From assembly GCA_022113835.1 (NCBI GenBank), contig JAILWY010000007.1:3291001-3355000 (forward strand): a stretch of 64,000 bases of DNA, written 5' to 3'. Below, piece by piece: positions 12,604 to 24,179 of this stretch. A model generated the notes under the pieces. It had not been told where the DNA came from, ran no database searches, and saw nothing but the letters and a program-made list of their open reading frames with translations. Made by a program: the position numbers and the translations under genes. Source of the stretch: Atopsyche davidsoni (Eukaryota; Arthropoda; Insecta; Trichoptera; Hydrobiosidae). Each line of letters opens with the position of its first letter. The first letter of the stretch is position 1.

Positions 12604-13208
12604 GGGCCTAGTCTGCATAATCGAGTTTTTTTGATCATTTTCTAGTCCATTTTGCGAAAAATCCACTGCACTAATCGAAAAAATTTAAATGCAAAAAGTT
12701 TGATACATTCCTTCTTCCGAATAAAATATATTTTTATTTCTTATAAATTTACTATTAATATGATAAATATGTGTTTTTCCGATTAAAGTGTAGGAATTTG
12801 GAGATTCATCTGGTCCATTTTACAAGAGTCCTAAACATTTAAAAGTTTTTTTTTCAATTGAAATTACAAGATTAATTATAAACCATATGCGCCTTATTAT
12901 TTTAAAAATTAAAAAAAAAAATCTTAAACAAACTTTGGTTTTGAAAAGTCGTCATATTATCCAATTTTTCAACATCTTCAAGATTTTATTTTACCCTTAA
13001 AACGGACGTTAATCAAATAATAAAAAATAGATAAATATAATTTATAGTTTTATCAATACTCTGTAAAAAAATCAACTTTCGATATAGATAAATAAAGTGA
13101 CAATTAAATAAATTAATTTGCATTTAAATTTTTTCGATTGGTGCAGTGGATTTTTCGCAAAACGGACTAGAAAATGTTAAAAAAAACTCGATTATGCAGA
13201 CTAGGCCC
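12604..13208. mobile_element. TTAA-flanked inverted-repeat element (MITE-like)
   Basis: Nearly perfect terminal inverted repeats of about 90 bases (GGGCCTAGTCTGCATAATCG at the left, its complement at the right) are bounded on both sides by TTAA (12600-12603 and 13209-13212). TTAA duplication is the hallmark of piggyBac-type transposition. There is no transposase, so it would be non-autonomous. The interior, about 12690-13115, is clearly homologous to the 5' exon/intron region of the two ninjurin paralogues (about 25130-25580 and 30835-31330), in the same orientation; the terminal repeats are absent from those. Confidence 0.8.
12934..12955 (-). pseudogene. Captured copy of a ninjurin-paralogue first coding exon
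   Basis: The 22-base segment reads MTTFQNQ from an ATG and stops exactly before a GTTTGT donor-like site. It has the same length and phase as the candidate exon 1a of each paralogue (MMTIQIQ and MMTFQIQ). It sits inside the inverted-repeat element, with no downstream ninjurin exon within the element. Confidence 0.6.
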
Positions 13209-13212
13209 TTAA

Positions 13213-14411
13213 TTGATTATTTTCAAAACATATTCGGATAAAGAAATCGATTACTTCCATCACTATTTCTAATGGCTTCATCACGTGGGAATCGAGGAAG
13301 GAGTAGCAAGCAGATCAAGGCGAGCCTGTGAGCGAGTCTCTCCAATATATCCGAGATAATGACGTCACAGAGTCGTGAGGTGCATTTTGTAACAATAAAG
13401 TACGAATCGCAGTCGATCGCATGTGCAGTATTCCCAGTCCATACCAATGGCTTCCATGGCACTAGATTTAGTCACATAACCTTCGGTTGCTCGTAAGTTG
13501 ATTATGTAAAGTGCCGTTCAGTTGACAGCACCGGCCATTTTCGTTTACATATTATATTTGCATGTCTCGGTGTTTGCTTGAAAAATATTGAAAAAAAAAA
13601 TCTGTCGGTAATTTTACTTTGGCCGGATAAACAAAGCATCTTTGTTTTTAATTTTGGATAAATACAATTCGAAATTGAGCGTTATCCGGAATGTTTTTTA
13701 CCAGCGAAAGGCTGCGAAGGTCAGGTGCATCAAGTATTATGCAAATTCGTTAAAATGCTGCGGTTCAACAATAACTAGTAATATTCGTATAAAAAAATAC
13801 CCAATAAAACTACATAATCACAGCTGCGTATAAAACATAGTGGGTCGATGACACTAGGATATTTTTTTTTGTCAAAGCGATTTTTCGACTTTGGGTTTTT
13901 ACGGGAATAATGAGATTTTCGCAGTCGAAATTTCTTGTTATTTGACCTTTAGAAAACTGTAGTTATTATTGAAGATAATAATACGTTATAATACAAATGT
14001 GACACAACTGCTGACCGGCGAAAATATTTACTGACTTAAACCGCAGGGAAAAACAATCGATTCTCGGATTTACGCAGTTCCTCAGGGATTCCATAATAAC
14101 TTATTTGCGTAATATAGAAAAATTGAAAGATACAACATGAAAAGGGCATTGGCACTTTAGGAAAATATTCCCATTTTGCAAATTGTAAATAATGATACGC
14201 TTAAAAATTATTACCTTAATTGACTAACTAAAATAGGTAAAGTTTTGAAAAATATATAAAAATCACTGTACTTGTCTTGAAGCATGTTGCAAAAATGTAT
14301 GAGAATTCTGCGCCACAAAAATATGCTTTAGGAATAAAATCAAAGCAGTTTTTGGTATTGAGCAAGGTCACCCAAGGTTATCTCGGATAATGATTATAAG
14401 TATTGACTTAC
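13213..14411. other. Intergenic or intronic stretch with a GC-richer patch
   Basis: About 13250-13550 is less AT-rich than its surroundings and holds a perfect CRE (13360-13367) and a TCAGT-type initiator-like site near 13518. It may be a promoter, but I find no coding exon I can support. The small open frames here are not convincing. Confidence 0.3.
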
Positions 14412-14729
14412 ATGTGCAAGGTTTCCCGTGCTGGTTGGCAAGCTATGGGAGTTCGCTTCGTGGTGGTGTAGATTATTCCGGCTTCCGTTGGGATGTTCAC
14501 TTCCGTGGCTCACGTGCAGGTTGTTGTGACTGCCCCTGGGGCTGGGGTGTCCATGGGGGGCCGTTGGGTGGAGGTTGTGGCGCCGATCCCCTGCAGGGGA
14601 TAGGGGCCTGCCATGGTGGTGCTCCATGGGCCCCCTGTGGATGTTGGGGCTCTCGTGGCCCCCATGAGAGCTCCGCCGGCGTGGCCGAGGAGACATCTCG
14701 ATTGTGGTGTGGGGATGTCTGTTAGGCAT
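14412..14729 (-). CDS. His/Arg/Pro-rich first coding exon, possibly a distal ninjurin alternative first exon
   Basis: This 106-codon exon starts MPNRHPHTTIEMSPRPRRRS and ends SLPTSTGNLAH before a GTAAGT donor in phase 0. An in-frame stop lies five codons upstream of the ATG, which has A at -3, so this is a first coding exon. A TTTGTTTCAG acceptor before 14831 suggests a 5' UTR exon further upstream. GC content is far above the neighbourhood. The next minus-strand coding exon starting in phase 0 is ninjurin exon 8240-8111, whose text (SSNEDINRPHSRNRRD) is similar in character, so an alternative-promoter isoform of about 423 residues is plausible. It could instead belong to a separate gene. Confidence 0.6.
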
Positions 14730-14831
14730 TCTTGTATGCTTTCACAAGTTATTTCACTAATTTTATAATATTTACACTTACTAATCTTAATCAATATTTA
14801 TTTATTATTACGTATTATCTATTTCGAGCAT

Positions 14832-17800
14832 CTGAAACAAAAAGAAAAATTATTCGTCTTTAACTGCAATTTCCTTCTCGTTGATTCCATGACTGATTGG
14901 TCTAATATTCTATTATCATCGAAGGCAAACCGGAAACTTGTAAAATAATATTAATACTGCATGAAATTATTTGTTATTGTTTAAAAAAATCTAAATTATA
15001 ACCGGTGTCTGCAATACTGAACAAACCACATGATAAAAATACTTATTTTTAAACGTCTCACGTTTTAATTCAATCAGGTATCTTATCACCTTTAAAAAAA
15101 AATTCAAACTGGAAAATAAGACTGTTGACTTTATAAAGCCACACAACCTGATAAAACCTTATAATTACTGAAAGTCACACAAAGAAAAGACTGGTATTTA
15201 ACTGAGATGAAATTTGACTCCAATTTATTAATTATTAGTAATAAAAATATTGTGAAGATACCTGTTAGATAATATATGATCGTATAATAATGAGAACTGA
15301 CTATTGTATCTACGATTAAAGAGATTCCAACAAGTGAATCACTTAACAAAGAGGGAAATACGTTATGATGACAATCAAGCGTTTGGTTTTTGGTTATTTT
15401 AGAAATATCCAGATAAGTTTTTAGACTTGACTAATTGCTACTTCCAACCACAGGATTCACATCCGCTTCCGTCGGGGAATAAAGGATGACAAAGGAACCG
15501 ACACGACAACTCAAAACGCGTCACGACAATTATTTTACTGTAACAATCACACAATCATTTTGAAGACAATGAACTAATGAATATCAAACACATTAAAACT
15601 ATTTTGAAACGACGAAAATCCAAAAAAAAGTATCCAATAGTAAAATATATAAATACACAAATCATCAAACTAAAAATACGTTATGCTATATAAACAAACA
15701 CAATCAATGTTTTCTCAAAATAAGCATGCTAAATAGAACTAGGCCACATATCTAATTATAAATTAAATCATGCAAACTTCCTTGCCTTCTAATAGTCATA
15801 ATTAAAATTAATAATATTGTATTGATAAACTAAAAAAAATATATTTTATTATCAATCAATAGTTGTTTTTTTTAAACTAGAGAAAATAATATTTACTATC
15901 CTCGCTAACCGCAGACAAACATATTTCTAATCTTAACAATTGATAATTACGTTGACTAAACTTGCATTCAAGTAAATTAGGTAAATAGCCCATGTAGTTG
16001 TCACCTTAGATCAATATTTATTGTTTTTTATTTATATTTCTTGTCTTTAATGATAAATATAATTATTGTGCTTTGATTTAGCTTCCAACAAAAATATTAA
16101 TAAAAAAAAATACGAAAGATTTTGAAATGGAGACAGTTTATAAGTAAAGCATAATTAATATGCATGCAAAGTGCTAAATGAATTTTAATATCTTGGATGT
16201 ATTTATAATAAAATAAAAGCATAATGTTTAAATATATTTGAGTACATCTAGTTTATAACTAATGTTTAATAATTTTCATGTGGTTAAGTACCATAAGTTT
16301 TTATTTTATATATCAAGAAACAATGCACATTGTTGAACCTCATTTAAAATGGTTTAAGAGATAAAACTTGTCATTTCATGTGTGTGTTTTTTTTCTGTCG
16401 ATCATTCGGAAGTGGTTTTCCCATAAAACAAGAATTCTCAAATTAAAACTGTAGCGGTTAGAAAAGTACGCATACAACGTAACTACAATGAATCATATTC
16501 GTTTTTGTGTAAGCATATTGCATTTTAGTGGTAATTTGGATTTGAAATACTTTATGATGATAAATATGTGTAGATCAGGATCATTAAAAACGTAACAATA
16601 CCCTTTATATTAATGAAGAAGAAAATCTTGAATATGACACAAATATTCAAAACTTTTATGTGAAATTACAAGTAGAATTTTTATCTGATAACATCTTAGA
16701 AAAAAAACTATTTAATCAAGACTTAGGTATGAATTATTCATTCAAGCAAATTTAAAAAACCATTATGTAAGTTTATTAGTACATAATTTCTATTGTGACT
16801 GGAAAGAAATGAAGAAAAAAGAATAAATATTAAAAAAAATCATATCTTAGGTATAAATCATACTCCGAAAATGCAAATAATTTTTTTTAGATGAGCATAT
16901 CACAAGTAAATCATTTCATTTCGACTTTCGTGTTTTTTGCAAAATCGGAAAATTAAAAGGTCTTATGTTATTATACTATAATATTATTTTAGTAAAAGAC
17001 ATAAGAACTTCTTTATTTCACTTATAAAATCCATTTATCGCAATCGCGAAAAGATTTTCAATAAAAATGACTGCGATGCCGTAATATTATATCATGTAGG
17101 TAGAAATTACAGTAAACCTGAACGAAAACCGGTTGGAGATTTAGCACCGGAATGTTTTGTATTAAACTCATAATATTAAAAACTTGTCTTGAACATCCTG
17201 GACTACGTACCAAAGTACACTCGAAAATATTTTTTTTATTCATACATTAGCTAAAAAGCAACAAAAATTGTATATCTATAAACGCACACAAAGCAGTTTT
17301 CCGCTCTCGCTGATTTGCATACTAGCTATGCACGAGTTAGTATAATAGCCCCAAAACTATAATAAATCATTTCAAAACTTACATATTCGACTGATATTAT
17401 ATATTTAGCACAACTAACTGTATAACATATTGTATTCACTGTCAACTTTGTTAAGGCTCCGCACATGGTGCCTGCGCGGCGCTGACTGAAGAAAAAACAC
17501 TGAAGCCGCGGACTTCTCGCCAGGAATGACGGGGGGATGACGTAGTCGCTGAAAAAAATTATTATAATACAAGAGTCCCTATTTTTATAAATTAAATGCA
17601 CAATACTCCTTAAGGATATGCTTACAATTCGATATGTGACTATCCCATGCTCCTGAGCGCAGGTAGCGGGGCTTGCAATTTGCTGATTACTCTACTTTCG
17701 TTATGGAGTTTGGGTAAGGAAAACACGTGTAAAAAAGCACTTTAAGGCATCGCGGCTTGCAACATTGTCCTTATAAATACACGCCATTCAATTTTACCTA

Positions 17801-19480
17801 TTTTTAGCGCATTTAAATTAGATATTGATACATTTATTTTATGCGGTGCAGTTGAGTTAAATATATCACATTTGCATCATTCATTGTTTTTCCTCGTGCA
17901 AGTAAAACATAATCCCTACGTTTTAATATCACATTGATATTTTTCAGAAACCAGAACTTTGGATTGACTCCCATGGCGTTGGATTTTTCGTAAAATTATT
18001 TTAGTATTTCGTCTAGCGCTTTATGTTGTTATAAGACTTGTGGAAAAAATTACCCCAGATTTATTTGAGTCTTATGCAATCTAATTGTTAAATACCATAT
18101 ATTTTCATTACCAAAAAAAATAATTTGGAAATAACATTTTTTAGCATATTGATTATATGTAGAGCTTTAGGAGTTAGAAGTGCTACTGGTGTCGTGAGGG
18201 TAAAAATCAGCAATCAATTTATTGTGTGCATGTAATACTTAAGATATTGGACATCAAAATCTAGAAAGAATCAATCTAAAACGATAATCATATCTTAACC
18301 GGTTTGTTAAAAAATAAGTGAGTTCACTCACAGTTTAAATGCCAATACAAAATATGTATGGATGCAAATTTCTATTTCCACCGAGGAATATTACTTCCTA
18401 CACAATATTCCTCCCACTATTTTGCACTACAGGTAAAGGACCCTCTCGTTCAATGATTTCACTCTCCTACTTGCACATATTAAAGATATAATAACAAGAT
18501 GAATATAGCTGCATATTATACGTGAAAAAAATATTGTAGTAGTCAAAAAAATTGTGGAGAGTGCCACAAATATCAATTCCATTCCTGAAACATTATGAAA
18601 GAGTGATGGTATTTTTTTTTCTTTTCTGACCCTGACTATACACCAGATGGCTCAAACATCTCATAAATATTGTGTAGAGTTCTTGTTTTCATATTTTTTG
18701 AGCTTAAATGGTTTGTAGACTAAAGACTGAATGAAATAATTCATATATATAAATGATCATATGTGCATTTAAACTTTTCAATGCAAGTTCAAAGTACAAA
18801 GTGAAAATCAGTCCTTTGTCATCAATCCAAGGGTTTTCCCCACATAATTTGCCTGTTAGCCTGAAACACTGGATTTACCTCAAAGGGTCACTCTCTAGTC
18901 TCTCAGCACTTCAACTATTCATGGTATTAATTTACATCCATTATAATGTGGCCAGTAATCAAACAAGTTACAATAATGACACATCATTATGGTTAAGTGT
19001 AGTTTAACTTCCGTGCGGTAAAAGGAGAAGTCTAATAGTGAAGTGTATCTTATCTATTGTTATAATACAAATACAAGGAGAATTATTTTTTTTTACCTGC
19101 TGTGATTAAACTTGTTGAGTCTTTTGATCAGTTTACTTGCATGAACATGATGTAAAACCAGTTGTCAAGCAATAGTAGTGCATTTTATTCCGTAGATGGT
19201 AATTGCGAAAACGAAGGACTCCTGAAAGATTTGAGAAGATAACTGGACTCATAAAAACTATCAAAATGATTTTAAGAAATTTATTTTTATTCGTGAGTTT
19301 AGGCACTTTTTCTCGCACTGGTACTTTATTTGTGTATTTAAAATTAAAAGTATGGCTAAGACAATCTGGCACTGACGTGGAGAAAATACTAAAAATGCGG
19401 TTAGATCCGATTATTTGAGCATACCTGGAGGAGCTCGTTTTTCAGGTAAATGCTGTCGAACATTCTTCTTAAACTTTTAA
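14832..19480. other. Long AT-rich stretch without supported genes
   Basis: GC-richer patches at about 15440-15540 (a possible promoter for the exon at 14412-14729) and 17440-17545 stand out but contain no exon I can defend. Small open frames throughout look like chance. Confidence 0.4.
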
Positions 19481-19489
19481 CACTCCTCC

Positions 19490-19735
19490 ACTAATAAAAA
19501 ATGGTTATTTACGCATTTTGAATACAAATGCGTTTAATAGTTTAAAAAAAATATATAATATGTATATATATATTATATAAAATATATTATATAAAACGAC
19601 ATCTAGCGTCAAATTCTAATACATTGTGTTGTGATAATTTATATTCGTAGAGCTTTTATTTTAACTATAAAGAGATCAAAAATTTATTCGGTAGATGTCT
19701 TACGCTTTGAATATAATATTATTAATTTATTAACA
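19490..19735. repeat. Interspersed repeat, copy 1
   Basis: Shared landmarks with 32450-32995: ATGCGTTTAATAGTTT, AAAACGACAT followed by GCGTCAAA, TACATT-TGTTGTG, and TTCGGTAGATGTCTTAC. The spacing is conserved except for an insertion in the second copy. The family is not recognised, and no coding potential is seen. Confidence 0.65.
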
Positions 19736-20371
19736 CACTACTAGTACCGTCCCGCAGACTACTGCCTGAAGGCGGGGCGCATATTAATACGTTTTTGAAT
19801 GTGTTTACTCTAAAAGCGGTAGAAGGTCATTTTATTCTTTAGGTTTACAGCTCGAAATGTTTGTTTAGGACTCGTCAACGATACTTCTACCAATACTGTC
19901 CAGTGATTTTGAACAAAGTGACAATGAAGAAGTGGAGTGGTCAGTGAATGGTAATCCTCCAATGATTGAACAATTTTAAGGACAAAGTGGTGTTGTTGTG
20001 ATGCCAAGTAATCCGCAAAGTGTATATAAAGTGGTTCAACTTTTTATAGGAAACGATTTATTTGACTACATGTGTCATGGACCTCCCAACTAAAAAATTA
20101 TAGTATCAAAGGACAAATGCCGCCATTGTCCTTGTCTCCTGTGTTATACCTTTTTATTACTAAGCAAACACAGCCATTTAGTTTTAATAACATTTATGCA
20201 TCTATTTTCTTATCGTTATGATTATGTTTAACAACACAAATCATAATTCATTTAATCGTAATAGAAATCTCGCTCGTAGTTCTAATTACAATTATGACGT
20301 AAATAATCGTCAAATGAAACCAGAAACAATTTATCAATTAAATACGAATTCAAATACTCAATATAAAGTCA

Positions 20372-20413
20372 TGTTCTTACTGCAAAAATATCGGACATGT
20401 AATAAATGATTGT
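20372..20413 (+). pseudogene. Gag CCHC zinc knuckle of the gypsy relic
   Basis: The residues CSYCKNIGHVINDC fit C-X2-C-X4-H-X4-C, the retroelement nucleocapsid knuckle. The frame differs from the flanking open frames on both sides, so there are frameshifts before and after it. Confidence 0.75.
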
Positions 20414-20438
20414 CATAAACGACAATATAATAATAATC

Positions 20439-21099
20439 GAAATCAAATTACGCGATAAATCGAAATAACTATCCAAATCAAAATCATGCTTTGAATCGAA
20501 ATCAAAACTACGCGATAAATCGAAATAATTATCCAAATCAAAATCATGCTTTGAATCGAAATCAAAACTACGCGTTAAATAAAAATTATAACTCGAATCC
20601 AAATTATCGTAATCAAAATTATGTGTCAAATAAAAATAATAACTCGAATGAAAACTCCGCGTTAAATCGAAATAATCAAAATCAAAATTATGCGTATAAT
20701 CAAAATTACTACTTTAACTACTTTGACCAAAATTATAACTTTAATCAAAATTATAACGTAAATAAAAATTACACGACAAATCGGAATTGTTCGTCGAATC
20801 AAAATTATCGAAATCGTTCAACAAATTATTCTGAGCTTGGAAAATCTTATTCTAGCTTAAACTCTTTCGATGAAAAATCACATTCTTTTAAATCTTATCA
20901 CGATCGTCAACAAGAACCAGTATGCGAATCTTATAATGACAGAACATTTTTTCTAAAATCATCCACAGTAAATACTGAAATTTGTAGTCCAAATTCCAGA
21001 TATAAAGACGATTTTAAAATTAATTTATTCTCTAGTGAAAATATATCGCTTATCAAAGTAACTTCATTACACGGAGATACTCTTATCAATAAAAAATAA
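20439..21099 (+). pseudogene. Asn/Gln/Tyr-rich Gag tail with 60-base tandem repeats
   Basis: Two nearly exact 60-base units (from 20439 and 20495) and degenerate continuations encode NRNQNYALN-type text, open from 20491 to 21099. It lies just after the zinc knuckle, where gag tails are often low complexity. Its survival as an open frame may reflect stop-poor composition more than selection. Confidence 0.6.
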
Positions 21100-21917
21100 T
21101 GTTATCACAATAAACGGTATTAATAATAGCACAGATCCAATCAAAAGTATCGCAACTTCTGTCATAGAATTAAGATTTCAAGGAATTAAATACAATCAAA
21201 CAGTTCATGTCATTCTTTCTAAAAATTCTACAAATATACCTTTTGACGGTATACTTGGTAATGATTTTCTAAACCAAACAGAAACCGAAATCGACCATGA
21301 AACTGAATCACTTAAAATAACCGCTGAAAAAAATAATTCTCTTTTAATTAAACCGAGATCGGAAACTACTGTTGAAATTAATGTCCAAAATCCAGAGATA
21401 GGATTTGGAACTGTAACAGAAGTAAATACTATAGAAAACGTATGCAAAACTAAATCAATAACAAACGTCGATCACGAATCAAAACCCATTACCACGATTA
21501 AGAAATCTGTCGATATTTCTGAAGAAAATCTTATTAATATTACTAATTCCAAAGTTGTTAAAGCCAACGTGCCTAGGAAATTATCAAAATATTCAAATTG
21601 TTATAAATCTTTGATATCTAAAATTCCAATACAAAAGATACGCAATATCAACAACACTCCTAATTATCAGAGGGAAAAATCTGAGTCAACAAAAACAAAA
21701 ATCCACGAGATAAATACTTCATCTCAAAAATATAAAATTCCAAATCAAAAATTCCAGATATTTTAAACCAATTAGGTCACGTGTCATATTCCCAAGGATT
21801 TGTTAAAACGGAAATATATCCCAGAGACAGAAATAAAACTAATTTCTCAACATTTCTCAAAAGATTTACCAAAATCTTTTGTATCTCGAACACCCGACAA
21901 AGTTAAATTAAATTATT

Positions 21918-22404
21918 TACCATAACAATCGAACGTAAGCTACTTGCCATCGTTTGGGCAGTTAAGCATGTTCGACCATACTTATATGGTGTAAAATTCA
22001 AAATCATTACAGATCATAATGTAAAAAATCCAGGCTTGAGATTAGTAAAATGGATACAAAAACTCGAAGAGTTCGATTACGAAATCATTTACAAACCAGG
22101 AAAGTTAAACGCGAATGTTGACGCAAACTATCCAAAAATACTTAATTTCAAATCAAAGTCAATTAAAAATTCATTTTACGATTTTACAAAATCGCAATAC
22201 ACTGATATAAATAAAAATAATTCCAATATCCAGGAAATTGATCAAAATTTTTTGAAAAGAAAAGATAAAATATGTCATGTATTTTATGACAAAGAAATGT
22301 CGCAAGAGATTGCGAAAAACAAAGAAAAAATAATCGATAATTATAAAAGACTTAAAAATACAAAATCAGATATAAAAGACCAAGAGATTACCATACCCCA
22401 ATAA
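21918..22404 (+). pseudogene. Ty3/gypsy RNase H remnant
   Basis: ERKLLAIVWAVKHVRPYLYG, then FKIITDHN and EEFDYEIIYKPGKLN are the standard Ty3/gypsy RNase H signatures. Normally this follows the polymerase palm; here it follows protease directly after a deletion. The open frame runs on to 22404 with lysine-rich text and no integrase motif. Confidence 0.85.
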
Positions 22405-22539
22405 CCTGATGCAATTTGCGAAATAAAAATGAAAATTTATTCAATCAAATTAAAACATACACAAATCACATTTAATAAATAATCATGTCATTAAAGCCAT
22501 TAACTAAGTTATATTGTAATGTCTAAATCACATATGAAT

Positions 22540-22800
22540 CATCAAAATTTTGAATTATATAGAATCAAAAAATATTATTTTTATAAAATCATCTGAACTT
22601 ATAAAATTGTAAAAGAATTTTAAAAAAAGCTCTAACTCTTTGAACTTATAAATGTATAAAAATTATTTATATAAAATCACTTGAACTTATAAAATTGTAT
22701 AAGAATTTAAAAAAAAATTTCTAACTCATAAGTGTATGAAAAAATTATTGAAAATCATTGGAACTTTTAAACTTATATAAAAATATTCTTCTCGTAATAA
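22540..22800. repeat. Degenerate tandem repeat before the right LTR
   Basis: About three units of roughly 90-110 bases share ATCA(C/T)TTGAACTTATAAAATTGTA(A/T)AAG-type text and then drift. It is part of the 3' non-coding region of the gypsy relic. Confidence 0.55.
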
Positions 22801-23274
22801 CTATACAAGATAGTAAATCAAAATGTACTATCTTATTCCGATGAGGAAGTTGTCATGATCCTCCCAACAAGTAAATTACAGTTTCAAAGGACGAATGCCG
22901 CCATTGTCCTTGTCTCCTGTGTTATACCTTTTTATTACTAAGTAAACACAGCCATTTAGTTGTAATAACATTTGTGCATCTATTTTCTTATGGCTGTCTA
23001 GAGTTGTACCTTATCTATATGTTTGTGTGTAGGGACCGACCCTTTGTAAGAAATCTTATACCTGTGTATTATAGAGCGCAAGGCATTACTCGCCTGGGCT
23101 CATAACTTACTTGCCCACGGACGAGACTAGACACTGTCTCTCTGTGTAATAATCGACATAATTAAAGTATTGAAAGTCTATCATTTATCAACGTTGAACG
23201 AGAGTCCTTCAAGTATTGTGCATCCGCGGAGTCACATGTCAAGCTAGTGACCTTCCGAGAGAGGCACATAACAC

Positions 23275-23760
23275 ACGCAAATCAAAGAGTGTATAGACTA
23301 GATTTCACACATGCAATTATACGCGAATTTCGTCCGCTTCGCACATCAGTTTAGTCAATTTGGTCACCCGCTTAAAATATAAATATAATATAAGCTATTG
23401 TGTAACAATAACATTTAATTTATTAACAAAAACTCATTATTAATTCGGAGTTGCTAAACGGAAGAAAAAAAAATCAAAAAGTGCAAATCAAAGAGTGTGT
23501 TATGTAACCACCTTATCACCTCAATATATTTGTTATCATTTAATTAAAAGTCTTTGTTGCTTACAAATAAACATTGTTCAAGGAAGTGGACGTTGCTCCG
23601 CTTCCCAATATCAATCAACTTTTGTTAAATGCGTTTATGCATTTCTTTATCCTTGTGTAAATTACAGTTTCAAAGGACGAATGTACAATAATTTGTACCT
23701 TCGTTATTACACCTTTTATTAATAAGTAAACAGAACCATTTAGTTTCAATAACATTTTTG
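23275..23760 (+). repeat. Second, truncated LTR-derived segment
   Basis: CAAATCAAAGAGTGT at 23277 recurs at 23484, and 23657-23758 repeats the LTR start block (TAAATTACAGTTTCAAAGGACG). This suggests a nested or tandem remnant of the same retrotransposon family. Confidence 0.6.
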
Positions 23761-23892
23761 TGCATTTAAAATTAAAAAATTTCAATTTCAAAATTTATTT
23801 AATTTCATCAAGTTTATTATAATAGAATTATTATTTAATTTGAATTGTAAAAATCTCTGTCGATAATGTATGCATTAAGAATAAGCCATATC

Positions 23893-24114
23893 TCAATTTG
23901 TTGCTCCTGGCGAAATAACGAGATCAATGGCAGTAATGAACACATTGGCACTGGTTATTATAATCATACCAATCACTGATATATAATTAAAGCGATTTTC
24001 ATCACCATTTTTAACAGTGTACCCAAAACTGCAAATAAATAATTCAATCCCCACAGCAATCTACAAAATAAAATAAAATAAAATTCCTGTCCAAATACTT
24101 GTGTTAATAATTTT

Positions 24115-24179
<65 letters not shown>

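Larger units (their letters stand above)
20072..23270 (+). mobile_element. Decayed Ty3/gypsy LTR retrotransposon
   Basis: The sequence at 20072-20216 matches 22851-22995 (shared CCGCCATTGTCCTTGTCTCC), marking a truncated left LTR and a fuller right LTR (from TGTCATG at 22851 to about 23270). Between them, in order, are a Gag nucleocapsid remnant with a CCHC knuckle, an Asn-rich repeat, an aspartic-protease remnant (PFDGILGNDFL, about 21240) and an RNase H segment (about 21920-22140). The reverse transcriptase core and integrase are missing and the frame is broken several times, so it is not mobile on its own. The left LTR runs directly into gag, indicating deletion. Confidence 0.85.

Noticed and set aside
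14390..14725. Plus-strand open frame (111 codons) over the His-rich exon
   Set aside because: Gly/Cys/Trp-rich mirror of the minus-strand coding exon, which has the start context and splice donor.
20369..20629. Minus-strand Asp/Phe/Ser open frame in the gypsy relic
   Set aside because: Mirror of the Asn-rich tandem repeat on the plus strand.
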